Source of the DNA: Vermamoeba vermiformis
Lineage: Eukaryota > Tubulinea > Echinamoebida
DNA: 64,000 nucleotides
NCBI GenBank assembly: GCA_045837725.1
Contig: JBEWZL010000084.1
Location: 124,001-188,000, forward strand
Reading direction: 5' to 3'
Position numbers and translations under genes: made by a program. Below the pieces are notes generated by a model, which made no database searches, was not told where the DNA came from, and worked only from the letters and a program-made list of their open reading frames with translations. Shown in pieces: positions 35,908 through 47,957 of the stretch; the first letter of the stretch is position 1, and every line of letters begins with the position of its first letter.

Positions 35908-36528
35908 TTACTTCAATATCTTGGTAATGTCAGCTTCGCAGATGTATTTGGCGTGACCAGTGCTGAATTGACCAGCCTCCGCGGTGAGTTGGAGAGCGTT
36001 ATCGAAGAATTGCAATTTGCGGACCTTGCTGTTGGGAGGACGGAACGTGAGGACGATCTTGCGGCTAGAAGTGGCGTCGAGAAGTGCTTCTTTGACCATA
36101 TCGTCCTTGGCCGAGTCAGCGAACCTAATAGCACATCCGTCAATATATTGTAGTTTAAAGAATTGCAATGTAAATGGTAAATAAGAAACTAGTAACAGCA
36201 AAACCAATCGCCGAGAAATTTATTAATAATTTGTTTGTTGAATTTAATAGTACTGAAAATGAAACTATATATGAGTAGTATTTATCACTTACTTTTGAAC
36301 GATGAATTGGAGAAAGCCGTCCTTGCCGTACAAAATGTCACCAATCTTTTCGTGGTCTCTGCTACCGCCGCTAGCTAGCATCGGGATAATTTCTTCCAAC
36401 GAAGGAGCAAGCTCGAAAGTGTATTCAAAGCCAGTGATTTCCTTCAACTTGGCGAGCAATGCAGTCTTGTTGGCTTCGTTGTCGCGAAGGTTCTTTTTGT
36501 GCACGAGAGAAAATTTGACTTCGGCCAT
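35908..36528 (-). CDS. Small protein, paralogue B (unknown family)
   Basis: Two exons, about 36295-36528 and 35908-36125, starting MAEVKFSLVHKKNLRDNEAN and ending EADITKILK. It is a clear tandem paralogue of the gene at 34494-35057: roughly half the residues are identical by eye, the exon structure matches and the intron phase is the same. The largest difference is in the middle, where A has WAELIPLVHKAGVYARDHEK and B has LEEIIPMLASGGSRDHEK. Function is unknown. Coding divergence alongside a well-kept promoter suggests both copies are used. Confidence 0.75.
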
Positions 36529-36720
36529 TGTTCGTGTTGTTGTGGTTGTTATTCGATTGCTTTGAATGATAAGTTTTATAGTTGCTCGGTTTGTGGTCCA
36601 CGTGATCGCTCACAGCTCATGCTGCATTGTGATTGGTTGGTCAGTTTAGTTTCTTCAATCATTCTGTCCTGTTGTGATACGCTAGAATGACTTGTCTTAT
36701 GGTGTTCATATGACCTTGTG
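36529..36720 (-). promoter_or_regulatory. Promoter of paralogue B (TATA, CACGTG, CCAAT)
   Basis: Upstream of the ATG at 36528 is TATAAAAC (about 36573-36580), then CACGTGATC (36599-36607), an inverted CCAAT box (ATTGGT on plus, about 36632-36637) and TTCTTCAATCATTCTGTCC followed by TGTTGTGATAC (about 36651-36680). The sequence aligns along about 130 bases with the promoter of paralogue A, with one insertion of roughly 10 bases between CACGTG and CCAAT. Confidence 0.65.
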
Positions 36721-37859
36721 GATCGCTTGCTGCATTTCAGTGAGTTATGCTGCGGATAGTACGAGGAGATCTCAAATGACGCCACGTTTCTACATTCTTC
36801 TGCCGAATAGCACATAGGATGCGTTGCTATTATATACGTAACCACATCAATCTATGTGATCGTTTAAGTAAGGTAAATACACCAAGTAGCTGCCGCTTAC
36901 AGATCTGGTCTGAAAATTACGGTTAGAATTGTCAGCGAGAACAGAGATTTTCCGCAGTGCTAGTCTTGAACTTACCAAATCGGGTACAAAGGGACCCAAC
37001 TATCCATATGTGAATTGGTTTTCAAAAGTTGCACCTCTGATCACAACAAAGAATTCTTCGTTTTTTCTGATCACACTATCCGCTCGTTGACTCACAAGCT
37101 CGTTGATGAATATGATATCGAGCTGTGCCTACTATCACATACCAATCACTACTATGATCTTGATGAGTATTGGTCAATTAGTCATTGTTTCGTAGTGATG
37201 CCTGATAGAATTGCTTTGTCAGTCTGGATTGCTACGGATGCACTGCTAGAGCTCATTATTAGAGACATATGACGAAAGTATAAGGTCTATACATAGTACG
37301 ATAGGATTGACTTCATCTTGCTCCGAAGATAGCTCGGTCTCGATTCAGACTCTGAAATCATCCGTTGGCCAACGGATTATCGTCCAACGCGACTTAAAAA
37401 TGGCGGAAAGTTAGCAATTCTATCAAATAACTATGGTTACTATAACATATTACCATATCCGATAGGTCGTATTGTTGTGCTGACAGGAATTCCAGATCTG
37501 CCCCGAATCCTCGTTCTTCATTGTTACAATTCTGGTCATGTTGACTAAGATCTGCATTATGATTTATAATGCTAATCGATTATATGCTGCGATTCTATCA
37601 TCGGCCGTTTGAAGGTTAACATTTTGTAACGGATCATCATCTGAAGTTCAGATCCGTCGTTGCAGTAGCTTAAAGCTCATAGTGATATTGGAATTAAGAA
37701 AGATTGAAAACTTACTTACGTTTTACCCGATTCAGTTGGCACCAATGGCTTGAAGTTTGTATGCCAGATCCAAATGCGGATCTATTGCAGGACGAAACAG
37801 TTCTAATAAAATGTCATTTCATTAGCATTACTTGATATACAATGTAGCCTCTATTATCG
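36721..37859. other. 1.1-kb intergenic region, no supported gene
   Basis: Short frames only. An 85-codon plus-strand frame at 37015-37272 has no family signal and low coding character. GATC-centred words cluster at 37495, 37550, 37651, 37769 and 37780. I found no tRNA boxes. Parts may be upstream regulatory sequence of paralogue B and 3' untranslated sequence of the SUMO ligase. Confidence 0.4.
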
Positions 37860-40416
37860 TTATTCTGAATCCGACAGCGTAATCGCATTATTCGCAGAAC
37901 TGCCCATCCCGTTCAAAAAGTTTTCAGCGCCCATATCATCGTCGCTATCTTCGTCCCTCTTATTGTTTGTATTTGATTTCGATGGACCTTCTGCACAAAA
38001 TATCATTAATAAGTACATAAAAAAATCGGTCTATTTTTGCCAGGAATTTTGTTTTTCAATTTCCCGTTTTGGCAAAATTTTGAATCATTACTGAGGGCCT
38101 TACCTCCATCGCTATCATCGTCTATAACGAGCTCTTGGGCTTTAGGCTTATTCGAGTTGACGCTGGACGTCAGAGATTTCTTCGGCGGGGTCTCTTTTTC
38201 TTTCTTCTCGTTGGACGGCAAGACCCACGAGCCATCGCTTTGAATTTCGATTTCTCCGATGTCTTGATTTGCCAGCGCAGTTAATACTTCTCGGAAATAC
38301 TCGTCGAGGATCAAATCATCGAACGGTGCAGGTCTATTGCAAATCGGACACGTCCAAGTTCGTATCCGCTCGTTCATTTTTAAATAGCTGAAAAGATCAA
38401 AGCACTATATAAGAGGATATTAGAGACATATATGATAAAGATGATAAATCATTCGGATCCGTTTGAAAGTCAAGTTGAATAAATTTGAATTGCCTAATTT
38501 GGAAATGTACCTGAAAATGGCCGCAGGTGCGTGCCCTGACCGGAGTTTTGATTCGAGTAAGTAGTAGCGGATCTGTTAAGGCTAATTTCGTCTTAGTGGC
38601 CAATACTTCGTTGTCTTCCGCGAACAAAGCTTTGACTTTCTTAAGACCTTCATCGCGATCTAGTTTGTTCTGCGAGACTCGCGTCATTAGCGCTTCAATA
38701 GGCTGCCTCTGCATCATTTGTACGACTACTACGCACGGCTATTATATGACGCCATTAGTACGTGTTACAAAATTAACAGCATTATTCGAAACGTACCATC
38801 ATACTCGCGGTGATTATTTGGATGGAGTTCATGCCCACTCGAACAAACGGTGATATATCGGCTGGCAATTCTGTTACATTTTTGTTGTTCATATCGTTCT
38901 AGAGTATTATGGTTAATCATTCGCTATCGTTTTTGACATCCGTTTTTCGGATCCGAAATTTCTTACCTTAACGATCGGAACAAGTTGGCTATTTACATAT
39001 AAGGTACAATCTGCGAGGTATAAGTTAATATTGCTATAATAGAGGTTGAAGGAGACGTACTTAAAGGCCAAATGTGTCTTGGTGGCCCGGGTTCAAAAGT
39101 TTTGTTCTTTTTCGTGTACGTAAAACATCGTAAGTGCATTCGCAACCCTTTGACTATTTTCATTTGAATAACATCTGATATGACGAACTGTTTGTGAATT
39201 GGATCATAGAAACTACGAGAAAAAAAACGTTAGTGACACGTGACATTTTAACGATGAGCTCGCGCTTGTGCCACTTACTTCTTTTTCATATCCTTATCGA
39301 GTGTGAAGTAGGTCACGGGCTCGACTGTTTCAACGCTGAAGAACGGATCGTCCGACAGATCCACTCGGACATTGGTGCCTGGAATACACACACCATCGAA
39401 TGTCGTTGATGGCCGTCCTACTAGTGGCTGTGGTTGTAAATTTGTGTTTGCTGATGGTGCCGATACTCTGGCTCTATATTTAAAGTATTATAAGTTATTT
39501 TAAAATCCTAAGTACGAGGTCAAAAATTTTCTCTGAGTAGTGTGAAAGCCATAAATTTTGACAGGTTATAATTGATTATTGATGTATTTGGTAGGCTTAT
39601 TATGTCATTTGCAGGCATCTCTTAACGATATTTGCACGTACTTTTTGGCTGGCGTGTCTTCCTCCGCTTCACGCGGTCGCTTTTGAGCGCCGTTTGTAAT
39701 GCCTGTGTCTTCGATAAGGCCTCGTAGAATATTATTGGCCATTCGTTCATTGCCAGTATTTGTTGAGTTGGTATTTGCAGTTGATTTATTTGCACCTGGA
39801 ACTTCATAGCTATTCAACCAATATGAGATACAGAAAAATACTGAATTATTCCGGATCTGCACGTACCCTTCGCAGTATTTCGAGACAAAGCTGAATTTCT
39901 CTATTAATTGATTATGTGTAATTGTATGGTTCTTGTAATTCTCCACTAAATTCGTGTAGGTGTCGATAACACGGTCGATCAGATCAGCTTTTCGCCCTGT
40001 CTTTCGCTGTTTGAGATCGCTCAGCAATTCACTCAGGTCAACGACCCTCATGCTATTTATATATTTCTGTAGTAAATAAAAATGCAAAAATTAGCTGTTA
40101 GTCGTAAAATGGCGCGTAACATTAAAAATTAAAGCTGATCGAATAAAATAAATTCCAAAAAAATTGCGTTGCTCAATTTAAGATATAATATGTGCTGTAA
40201 TGAATATTGCAAACGCAAGAATATAGTTGAATTTTTTTGACGCATTTGTTTGACGCTACCGCCAAAACTTGAATCCATCTGACAATTCTCAATCATAAAA
40301 AAGAATATTCTAATGTTTACCTTAAATTCTTCATCAACTTCGAGAGTCATTTCATCAGTACGCTTTATTTCATCGTTTGAGGTCTTCGTATTTGCACCAG
40401 AAAACAAACTGCCCAT
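37860..40416 (-). CDS. PIAS/SIZ-type E3 SUMO ligase (SAP, PINIT, SP-RING, SIM)
   Basis: Starts at ATG 40416 (MGSLFSGANTKTSNDEIKR); the first exon splices in phase to a SAP domain (MRVVDLSELLSDLKQRKTGRK, about 39990-40055), a DNA-binding helix pair. A PINIT-like region follows (about 38760-39480). The SP-RING has VRARTCGHFQ spliced to CFDLFSYLKMNERIRTWTCP then ICNRPAPFDDLILDEYF, with the C-H and C-C zinc ligands of the PIAS family. After it come ELVIDDDSDGG, an acidic SUMO-interacting motif, and a disordered tail ending SDSE with TAA at 37860-37862. The family transfers SUMO from Ubc9 to nuclear targets. The order SAP-PINIT-SP-RING-SIM matches PIAS and yeast Siz; the plant PHD finger is absent. 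Confidence 0.9.
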
Positions 40417-40834
40417 CCAAGAGACCGCACTTGTCGCGAAAGCCTCGAATCAGGCAATAAAATATTAAAAGCAATAATACAACCTGCTCGGTGGTCAGCA
40501 GCTGAAGTGTTTAATCAGATGAGCTGAAAAAACCCAAGAATTGAAGTTCATAACTGTCATTGTGATTCTTGACTCATTAGAGTCAGTTGGTACGTTTTTG
40601 ACTATATTTCTATCATGATGGCTCAGCGGTATAGACAAAAAAGGAATTGGAGCATGATCTGCGGATTTGTACAGGGTTATGGAGCGGTCAAACTTTGCTC
40701 GATAAAGGCAACGTTTAGTGCCTTTTTCAAATTCATTAAGGTAAATGCTTTATTTTACAAATGTACAAACGTGCACGGTGGTTGTAATTAAATTCGCTTG
40801 TTTGAGTGGGGTAATGGTAAAATTGAGGTTAAAA
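40417..40834. other. Intergenic region, no supported gene
   Basis: Spacer between the eIF4G gene's 3' end and the SUMO ligase's 5' end, both on the minus strand. A tRNA A-box-like word (TGGCTCAGCGG, about 40619-40629) has no partner B box. Nothing else is supported. Confidence 0.4.
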
Positions 40835-43531
40835 TTAATCGTCCTTGCTCAAGACGTAGTTTTTGAGGTTCTTAGCGAGCTCTGCGCTTGGAGACCGAGA
40901 CAAAAGCACTTCAATAACCAACTGTTCCAAAATTTGATTAACTTTTGCCCCGTAAATGAAGTCGCCGATAGTTTTGTACGCGTAGGGAGCATCGATGCTT
41001 AAATCAGCGAGATTATCGATCAAGGCAAGCAATCTAACGTAAGGTAAATTAATTAGTCATAATTTATGAAAGCTATTTTTAGGTGTTGCTTACTCTTGTT
41101 CTGCTTGCAAGGAAGTAATGAATCCAATGCTATTCAAGTGCAAGAAGAGCTTGACGTATGGCGCAGAATCATGCTGATCGAACGCAAAATTGATAATTTC
41201 GGTCAAACAAGACGAGACATTGCTCGTACTCGTCATTGCTTGCGTTGTTTCTTCGAGATCGTCATCAACGGCGTACTCTTCGAGTATCTTTCGAATACGC
41301 TCTTCATAGCTCGTTTTTACGTCAGAAGTTGCTACCGGATCGAGATCAGTTTTTCGGATCATGACCATTGGTTGAGGAGGCAAGACGTAAGGGTCTTCTT
41401 CTTTAGGAGCAGCAATAGTGGCTGTTTTAGGTGCAGGAGTTACAGCAGGTTGGTTCAAAGCCAGTTCTTGGTCCATATCTTCTAACGCAGCTTCTAAGTG
41501 GATCTCGCCAATTGTCTTCGGACCCGAAACTTTTCTTCGCGGCACCCAATTGTTCTTACGCTGCTCGACAAGGTCTTTGAGCATAAACCGAAGTCTTGAA
41601 GCCAACAGCTTGTTCTTGCTCGCTTGTTCAATCTTGGTCCAGTAATCGTCCATGATCTTCTTTTGTTGGGCTGTTTTGTCCAATCGTCCTTCGACCGTAA
41701 CCAACAATTTGCAGAGCTGTTGCACAGCGAGCTCAGCGTCGGCAAGCTAAAGAAGTATCACTATTAGTTAATGCTCGGAACTACTATATAATCGTGCTAA
41801 AGCTACCTGTTGTGGACCTTCAGCAGCTGTGCCAATCTTGTCCAACAAGACGGACATGCAACGCTGAATAATCTTCTCGGGGAACAACTTGATCTTGAAC
41901 AGCTCGCCAATGAACACGACATTGCCCAGAATTCTTCGACGAAGCTTGGTCTCTTGTTCTTCGTCAACACCATTCGGAATCTTTTCTTCGAACACGATCT
42001 AGTGATGAAAATAAGATTAGCATTACACGTGTGAGCAGGCGTGTTAGATGAACTACATACTTGGCATTGGTTCAACAGAACGCTTCTAAAGGTCGATTTG
42101 CCATCACCGAGGGTCGGACAGTTGTCGTTCAAACGCTTGCAGAGGTCGCTGTACATGGCGCTGAAGTGAGGCTCGGACAAAGCCTTGTTGTGCACGAGTT
42201 CGATTGAAGCTTGCAGCGATTCTTGCGAGTCAATGGACTTGAACAAATTCACCATCTTTTCAGCGAGTTGATCGAACTTTTCGACGGTCAATTTGTTCAA
42301 TAGACTGCGCATCTTGCCAAAGAACAAATCCACTTCTTCTTTTTTCTTAGTAGGTCTCTTTTGCTTGTCATCCTGCTACGACCGGAGTTAAAAGAGTTTT
42401 GTAACGGAATTTTCGTAGAATTTTTTGGCGAATTAGAATATTAATATTACGTACTGTTTGAGGCTTATCATTCGTTCGTCCAGTGCCGCCGGTTTGTTGC
42501 TGTCCGCCTCGACCGCCACGGCCACCACGTCCGTTTCCTCGTCCACCGCGAGATCCAGAGTCTCTTTGATTACTGTAACCGCCTTGCTGATTTTTATCTT
42601 GATTTTGGAATCCACTCGATAAATTCTGGTTGCTTTCGCGTGATATAGGCGCTTGAGTATAGCCATCGGTCCATAAACTATTTTCCTTTAAGTTGGTTGC
42701 CGTCTCGTCGTCTGGCAAAACTTCATTTGGCTAAGAATATTCCAAATTTAGTAATTTGCTAAATATATTAAAATAGCTGATTTTTTTAAGTCATACCGTT
42801 CTTAAAGCGAATAAAAAGTTTCTAGTATAAATAAAGTTCTGCAGATCCGTCGGAATTTCTTTCATCTCCGGACGCTCACTCTGTCCGGTTGTATTTGTCG
42901 AATATGAAGACCTATCGTCTTGTTGATATGACTTTTGGCCCGAGGAATAATTGTTTTGCTAAAAATAGCAAGTATTAGTCAAAGGGCAATTTAATCTTGA
43001 TAGCGCCATTTCGTAGGCCTCCCAAATAATTAATTAATTTATAAAATCACCTAAATTATTTATTCGATATTTTTGTTAATAAAAAATTGGCGGTTGGAAG
43101 TGAAGGAATAATTTAGATCGAATTAAATTCGGTTCTTACCTTGTTAGAGCCTTGTTGATTTTGAAATATATTCGTTTGAGTAGACTGTTGCGCATTTTGT
43201 GCCTTATTAGCATCGTTTGAGCTCGCATCTGTTGTGGGTGTCTCTACTTTTTTGGGCTCGGACTTTTTGCGCATCCAAGCAGGCATAAACTGAATATAAT
43301 ATTAGAAACGCACATTCACATTATTTATAAATAATTAATAATTATAGGTTTAATTTTAAAATTCGGCCAGATCAAATTTCAGATCTGAAAAATTTTAAAT
43401 TTTGTGTCTCGACGATCTATTAGCTCTTAACATGGAATTTAGAATTTAATAAATATGTGGAGCACCGATGATGCGATGTAAAGCAATAAATAGCTTACCT
43501 TATTCTCTGTGGCTGATTTAGTTTCTGACAT
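40835..43531 (-). CDS. eIF4G: Translation initiation factor eIF4G (MIF4G and MA3 domains)
   Basis: Starts at ATG 43529-43531 (MSETKSATENK) and ends at 40835. eIF4G is the scaffold that joins the cap-binding eIF4E, the helicase eIF4A and the 40S-bound factors. The N-terminus is Gln/Asn-rich and includes DLQNFIYTRNFLFALR (about 42790-42845), which fits the eIF4E-binding rule Y-x4-L-hydrophobic (YTRNFLF). An RGG/RG-rich block (GGRGNGRGGRGGRGG, about 42510-42560) precedes the MIF4G domain (FFGKMRSLLNKLTVEKFDQL, VFEEKI, RRILGNVVFIGELFKIKLF, DYWTKIEQASKNKLLASRLR, WVPRR). A shorter MA3-like domain follows (about 40840-41300). The protein is compact, about 700 residues, closer to plant eIF(iso)4G than to animal eIF4G. 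No W2 domain is seen. Confidence 0.9.
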
Positions 43532-44004
43532 CTGTAAAAAAAATATATGGAATCAGTCCAAAGCACCACTAGTAAATTCTAGCGTAAATAGCCAGCATAT
43601 GGCACGATGAAATCAATTTCTTAAATTTTTTGGGTATTATTAAGCGCAAAATTTTCTCATCGGCAATGAAAAGCTATGCTATCACATTCTACAGTAGCCT
43701 ATGGCTATATTGCGCAAAAACTGTACCTTTGGTTGTGTTTATAAAATATGTTGGGCTGAATGAAGAACTCTGAGCGAATTAAATTGCACCAAAAATTCTG
43801 ACCAATCAAAAGCTACCTCCAGAAAACTCGAACTGGCACTAACTGGCACCACAAATGACATAAAGCGTAGTAATAACCAACATATTCAACATGTTTGAAA
43901 GTAAATTCGAAGTGTAATCGTTGTTGGTGTTTGGAGTTCTGTATTGTTTCAACCAATTTTCCTAAATTATACCCGGCTAAATCAGATCACCACAGTACAT
44001 AAAT
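43532..44004. other. Divergent promoter region between eIF4G and STE24
   Basis: The two start codons face away from each other across 473 bases. The region is AT-rich, contains a CCAAT-type word (CCAATCAAAAG, about 43801-43811) and has no coding frame. A bidirectional promoter is the simplest reading. Confidence 0.45.
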
Positions 44005-46223
44005 ATGTTGACATTAGAAACGTTCCCCTATTTTGAGTTCAGTGTTGGTAAGTTTAATGGCAAATACGGATCTTGCGAAGCCTTCCTTCTTACCGAACTT
44101 TTGATGTATTATAGCCTTCATATTATTCGCATACGTATTGGAGAATTATTTGGCGCTGCGCCAGCATTCCCGCTACAAGCTGAAACAAGTTCCAACTGAA
44201 TTGAAGACAATTATTGATGACGAAAAATTCATTAAATCTCAAAACTACCATCTCGATAAGAGGTAAGATCGATATCATATAGAGTATTATTCTATAATAT
44301 TTCTAAATTTATTGGTGCACACCAACATTATTTTTGGTTGTGGATGTCACTTCTCACGTCTAGAATCACCGTAAAAGCGCTCATTTTACTTTAAATACTG
44401 ATACAATATGCTTGAATATTAATTTTAATACTTTTTAGTCGCTTTGGATTTATTTCTGGCTTTATCGATCTGATCTTGAACTTCGTCATCATTTACTACT
44501 TGCCTCTGATTTGGGACTATTCTTTCAAGGTTTTAGAATTTATTTCTCACCATGCTAATCGCGTAGTAACAGAAGACAACGAGGTAAGCGCCTTACAAGC
44601 ATTTTTGAATATTTTTCTAATTTTAACCTCGCAGATTCAACACTCTGTTGCCTTTTTCTTGGCCTACTTCTTCATCAGTAACATTATCAAGCTTCCATTT
44701 TCATTATATTCGACTTTCGTCATTGAAGAACGACACGGCTTCAATAAGCAAACTCTTAAGGTACCTCGATCCACAACCATTTTTCATTCAATAATATTAT
44801 CACAACGCATCATATTATAGACTCATATATTATAGCCGGCGTCTACGATACATTGCACGAACTAACGATCGTTTAGCTGTTCTTCATTGATGAGCTCAAG
44901 ACCATCTTTTTGACGATTGTGATTGGTTCGCCGGTAGTTGCAGGACTCGTTGCAATTATTCAAATGGGCGGAGAATATTTTTATATTTGTATCCTTAATA
45001 TATAGTCTATATGATCTATGGATCGGGTACCTTCCTTACCCGACTATTTTTCTTAACCAAAAATTTTCTTGACAGATGTGTGGTTGTTTGTTACTTTGAT
45101 TGGCCTTATCTTTATGATCGTAAGTATAGAATAAGAGAATATTATAAAAAGCACTTAATATTTCTTTTATTCAATTTAAAGGATGAGATACTAATTAACC
45201 GGATCTAACTTTTTTCTTAGTTGTATCCCAATGTGATAGCACCATGGTTCAACAAATTCACGCCAGTCCCCGAAGGCGAATTGCGCGACAAAATCTTCGC
45301 GCTGGCACAACGCGTTGACTTTCCGTTGACCCAATTGTTCATCGTTGACGGCAGTACGCGCAGTGCCCACAGCAACGCCTACTTCTACGGATTTTTCAAG
45401 AACAAACGCATTGTAGTCTACGACACGTTAATTAATCAAGTCTCGACTGACGAGATTATTCCTATAATTGGTAAGTCTGATAAATTGTTGCAAAGTCACG
45501 TACTCACACCGACTTATTTTTTTTGACAGCACACGAACTCGGACACTACAAGTATGTTATTATATTATTACTATATAGTTTCGTAAGGTGTATATTAATG
45601 ATTTTGTATTAATAGGAAGAGCCACAACTTGAAGAGAATTATTATCAGTCAAATCGAAATTTTGGCTTTCTTTTTCTTGTTCGGTCAAATGATCTACAAC
45701 CAAGTAAGTATAGCAAAATTATTATATACCAATTATTATATATTGATACTAACAATCACCCTAGCATATGTATCACGCATTTGGATTTGCAGCGCCACGA
45801 GTGTTTATTGGTCTAATTTTGTTCTCCATGTTGTATCAGCCTGTTGAACACGTGTTGGGCTTTTTAGGCAACATTTGGAGTCGCAGCATGGAATTTGAAG
45901 GTAGAATAGTTAGCCTTAATAGTGACATTTGCAAATGATACTAACAACGGTAATTTTTTAGCGGATCAATTTGCCGTTGACATGGGCTATGATTTGAGGT
46001 CAGTTTTGTTAACATTATTGTATTTGCAAATATGCGTTATATTATGTATGCATATTAATTATGTGTTTGTAGACCTGGCTTGTTGAAGCTTCATTTGGAA
46101 AATTTGAGCAATTTGAATCCAGATCCGTGGTACAGCGCTTATCATTACACGCATCCACCACTCTTGGAGCGACAACGAGCCATTAAGCGCGCCCTCGATG
46201 TCAGAGAACGCAAGGCTCATTAA
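44005..46223 (+). CDS. STE24: CAAX prenyl protease 1, STE24/ZMPSTE24
   Basis: Starts at ATG 44005 ([14 protein letters not shown]) and ends with TAA at 46221-46223. It is a zinc metalloprotease of the ER and inner nuclear membrane that removes the last three residues of prenylated CAAX proteins. Exons give [58 protein letters not shown] and [19 protein letters not shown], all typical of STE24. The zinc motif HELGH is encoded on its own short exon (about 45530-45552), and the third ligand lies in [17 protein letters not shown]. The family end is also recognisable ([20 protein letters not shown]). Several membrane helices are visible. All catalytic residues appear intact. Confidence 0.93.
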
Positions 46224-46622
46224 CGTACTGTACCAGTGCATAATAAAAGAACTAATGTTGGTAGATCCACGGAGTTTTTATGTTTGCAGTTCTTTATGAA
46301 GAACATTTATGACTAGCATCGACATAAATATGATTAATCGGTAGTATTGTAACATAGTCCATTAAGATCACCTTTGTAAGATGGAATCCAGATCCACGAT
46401 TTCTAACACAAACAAACTAACGGAAACGGATAAAATAAGAGAACATGGTATAATATTTGTAATGACTAATAGATAACATTGCCGTATTATACAGTAGATA
46501 TGAAACGCGGAATTACAAAAAAAACGCGTGCGGAAATTTGGAACTTTGGCAGCTCTAAGTGTCAATAAAAATAGCTAATTGAATATCATCACAATATAAA
46601 ATACATATGTAGATGTATTAAT
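46224..46622. other. Intergenic region, no supported gene
   Basis: Spacer between STE24 and the downstream membrane-protein gene, both on plus. A polyadenylation-like AATAAAA occurs at about 46241, and a second AT-rich stretch just before 46622 probably holds the next promoter. A minus-strand frame at 46368-46565 has no support. Confidence 0.4.
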
Positions 46623-47834
46623 ATGAAGGTTTCGAGAAGAGAGCATTTTAACGAAGAGGAACAATTCGGGCTCGAGATCGGTGTTGATTCCACGCGAGCC
46701 AAAAAGAAACAAATTGCCAGCGAGAATGATAGAAAATATTTGCTAATATTTTTAGGCACGATTATTGCTGTTTTTTCGATGCTGGTAATGACAGGATTGG
46801 TAAATTATTTTGATTCTGCTTCTTGGGCAGATCAGGAAGGAGCCTGGCGTGTAGAGAAGGTGAATTTCGCCCTAAACCTTTTATTTAAATACCTATTTAA
46901 TTATATTACCTCAGGAGAGCTGCAGTTGCAATTGTTGGGACCGAAGAATTAAAGGAAAAACGCCGCCCTTCCCAAAAGGACGTTACAAATCTATTTATAT
47001 CAACTCCGATGCTACTACTATATGGATTATCTTAATAACAGTCGTGTACGTAACTTCAGCCGTCAAACTGATAGAAAAGACATTGAATCTCGTGGTCAAC
47101 GAACAAGATCGAATCCGCTACGAGCTTCTGGCAGTTCTGCCGTTGACCATTTACGCTAATATCTATTCCTGGTGGCTTATTATAACGTATTTGAATGATC
47201 AATGGTTTGAAATGATCTGGCACCAGGTAAGAATTAAACCTTTCGGTTTTGCCCATTCAGCGAACATTAAAACAAGTCTAGCTGGGTCGATATGCTGAAA
47301 TCTGTCATTGAATAATTAATTTTGCTAATTAATGTATTATAGAGCTACTTTGCGGTGACGGAATGGTTAGTTACACTCGCGATCTACAAACTGATCGACA
47401 AAAAAGAACTGCCCGTGCATTTGTTATCTTGTTGGACAGTATTTACTATTACAACGACTCATACCATTCAAAATTTTATCAACGGATCATTATTTGGAGA
47501 AACTAGTAGTGCGCGTAAGTTAAAATTGAATCCGTTTAAGCCTACAACCCGTCTCGAACGAAAATCACTCACGATAGTTAAATTTTGCTTGCATATGATA
47601 CAAATAGTGATTTAGTGCTAAATATATGTCAATACAGCTCTGCGAGACTTCGTACTAATGGCATCTGATCTGGCTCTGCTGATAATCTCCGCACGATATC
47701 TAAAATTATATCAAAAGCTTGTTAAAAATGATAATTATTCGTCTTTAGTAACGAATAGACACCTAGCTATCGCAATAGGTGTTATTCTAAGCTCAGTTTT
47801 GTTACTGACTTTTGTAATTCCCACTCCATGGTAA
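46623..47834 (+). CDS. Multi-pass membrane protein of unknown family
   Basis: Starts at ATG 46623 (MKVSRREHFNEEEQFGLEIG) with a charged cytosolic leader, then a first helix (YLLIFLGTIIAVFSMLVMTGL). Exon 2 opens with a cysteine cluster (ESCSCNCWDRR) and then ATTIWIILITVVYVTSAVKL. Later helices are LLAVLPLTIYANIYSWWLIIT, YFAVTEWLVTLAIYKLI, VHLLSCWTVFTITTTHTIQN, LRDFVLMASDLALLIISARY and HLAIAIGVILSSVLLLTFVI, ending PTPW and TAA at 47832-47834. That makes about seven membrane spans. I do not recognise the family. Conserved-looking Trp, Glu, Asn and His within helices suggest an enzyme or sensor rather than a simple structural protein, but this is only inference. Confidence 0.7.
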
Positions 47835-47957
47835 TCAAATTGCCCAATGTACAGCATAAAATAATGAACGGATTAGTGGGTTTAAAAATACGTAATTTGA
47901 CTTTGTTTGACCGATGACACACTTTAAAATCAAAATTAGCTCGCCTAGATTTTTTTT

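Noticed and set aside
37015-37272. 85-codon plus-strand frame
   Set aside because: No family signal, ordinary AT-rich codon use and no splice or promoter support. Chance is the simpler reading.
40615-40690. tRNA A-box-like word TGGCTCAGCGG
   Set aside because: There is no GGTTCRANNCC B box within 80 bases and no cloverleaf pairing by eye.
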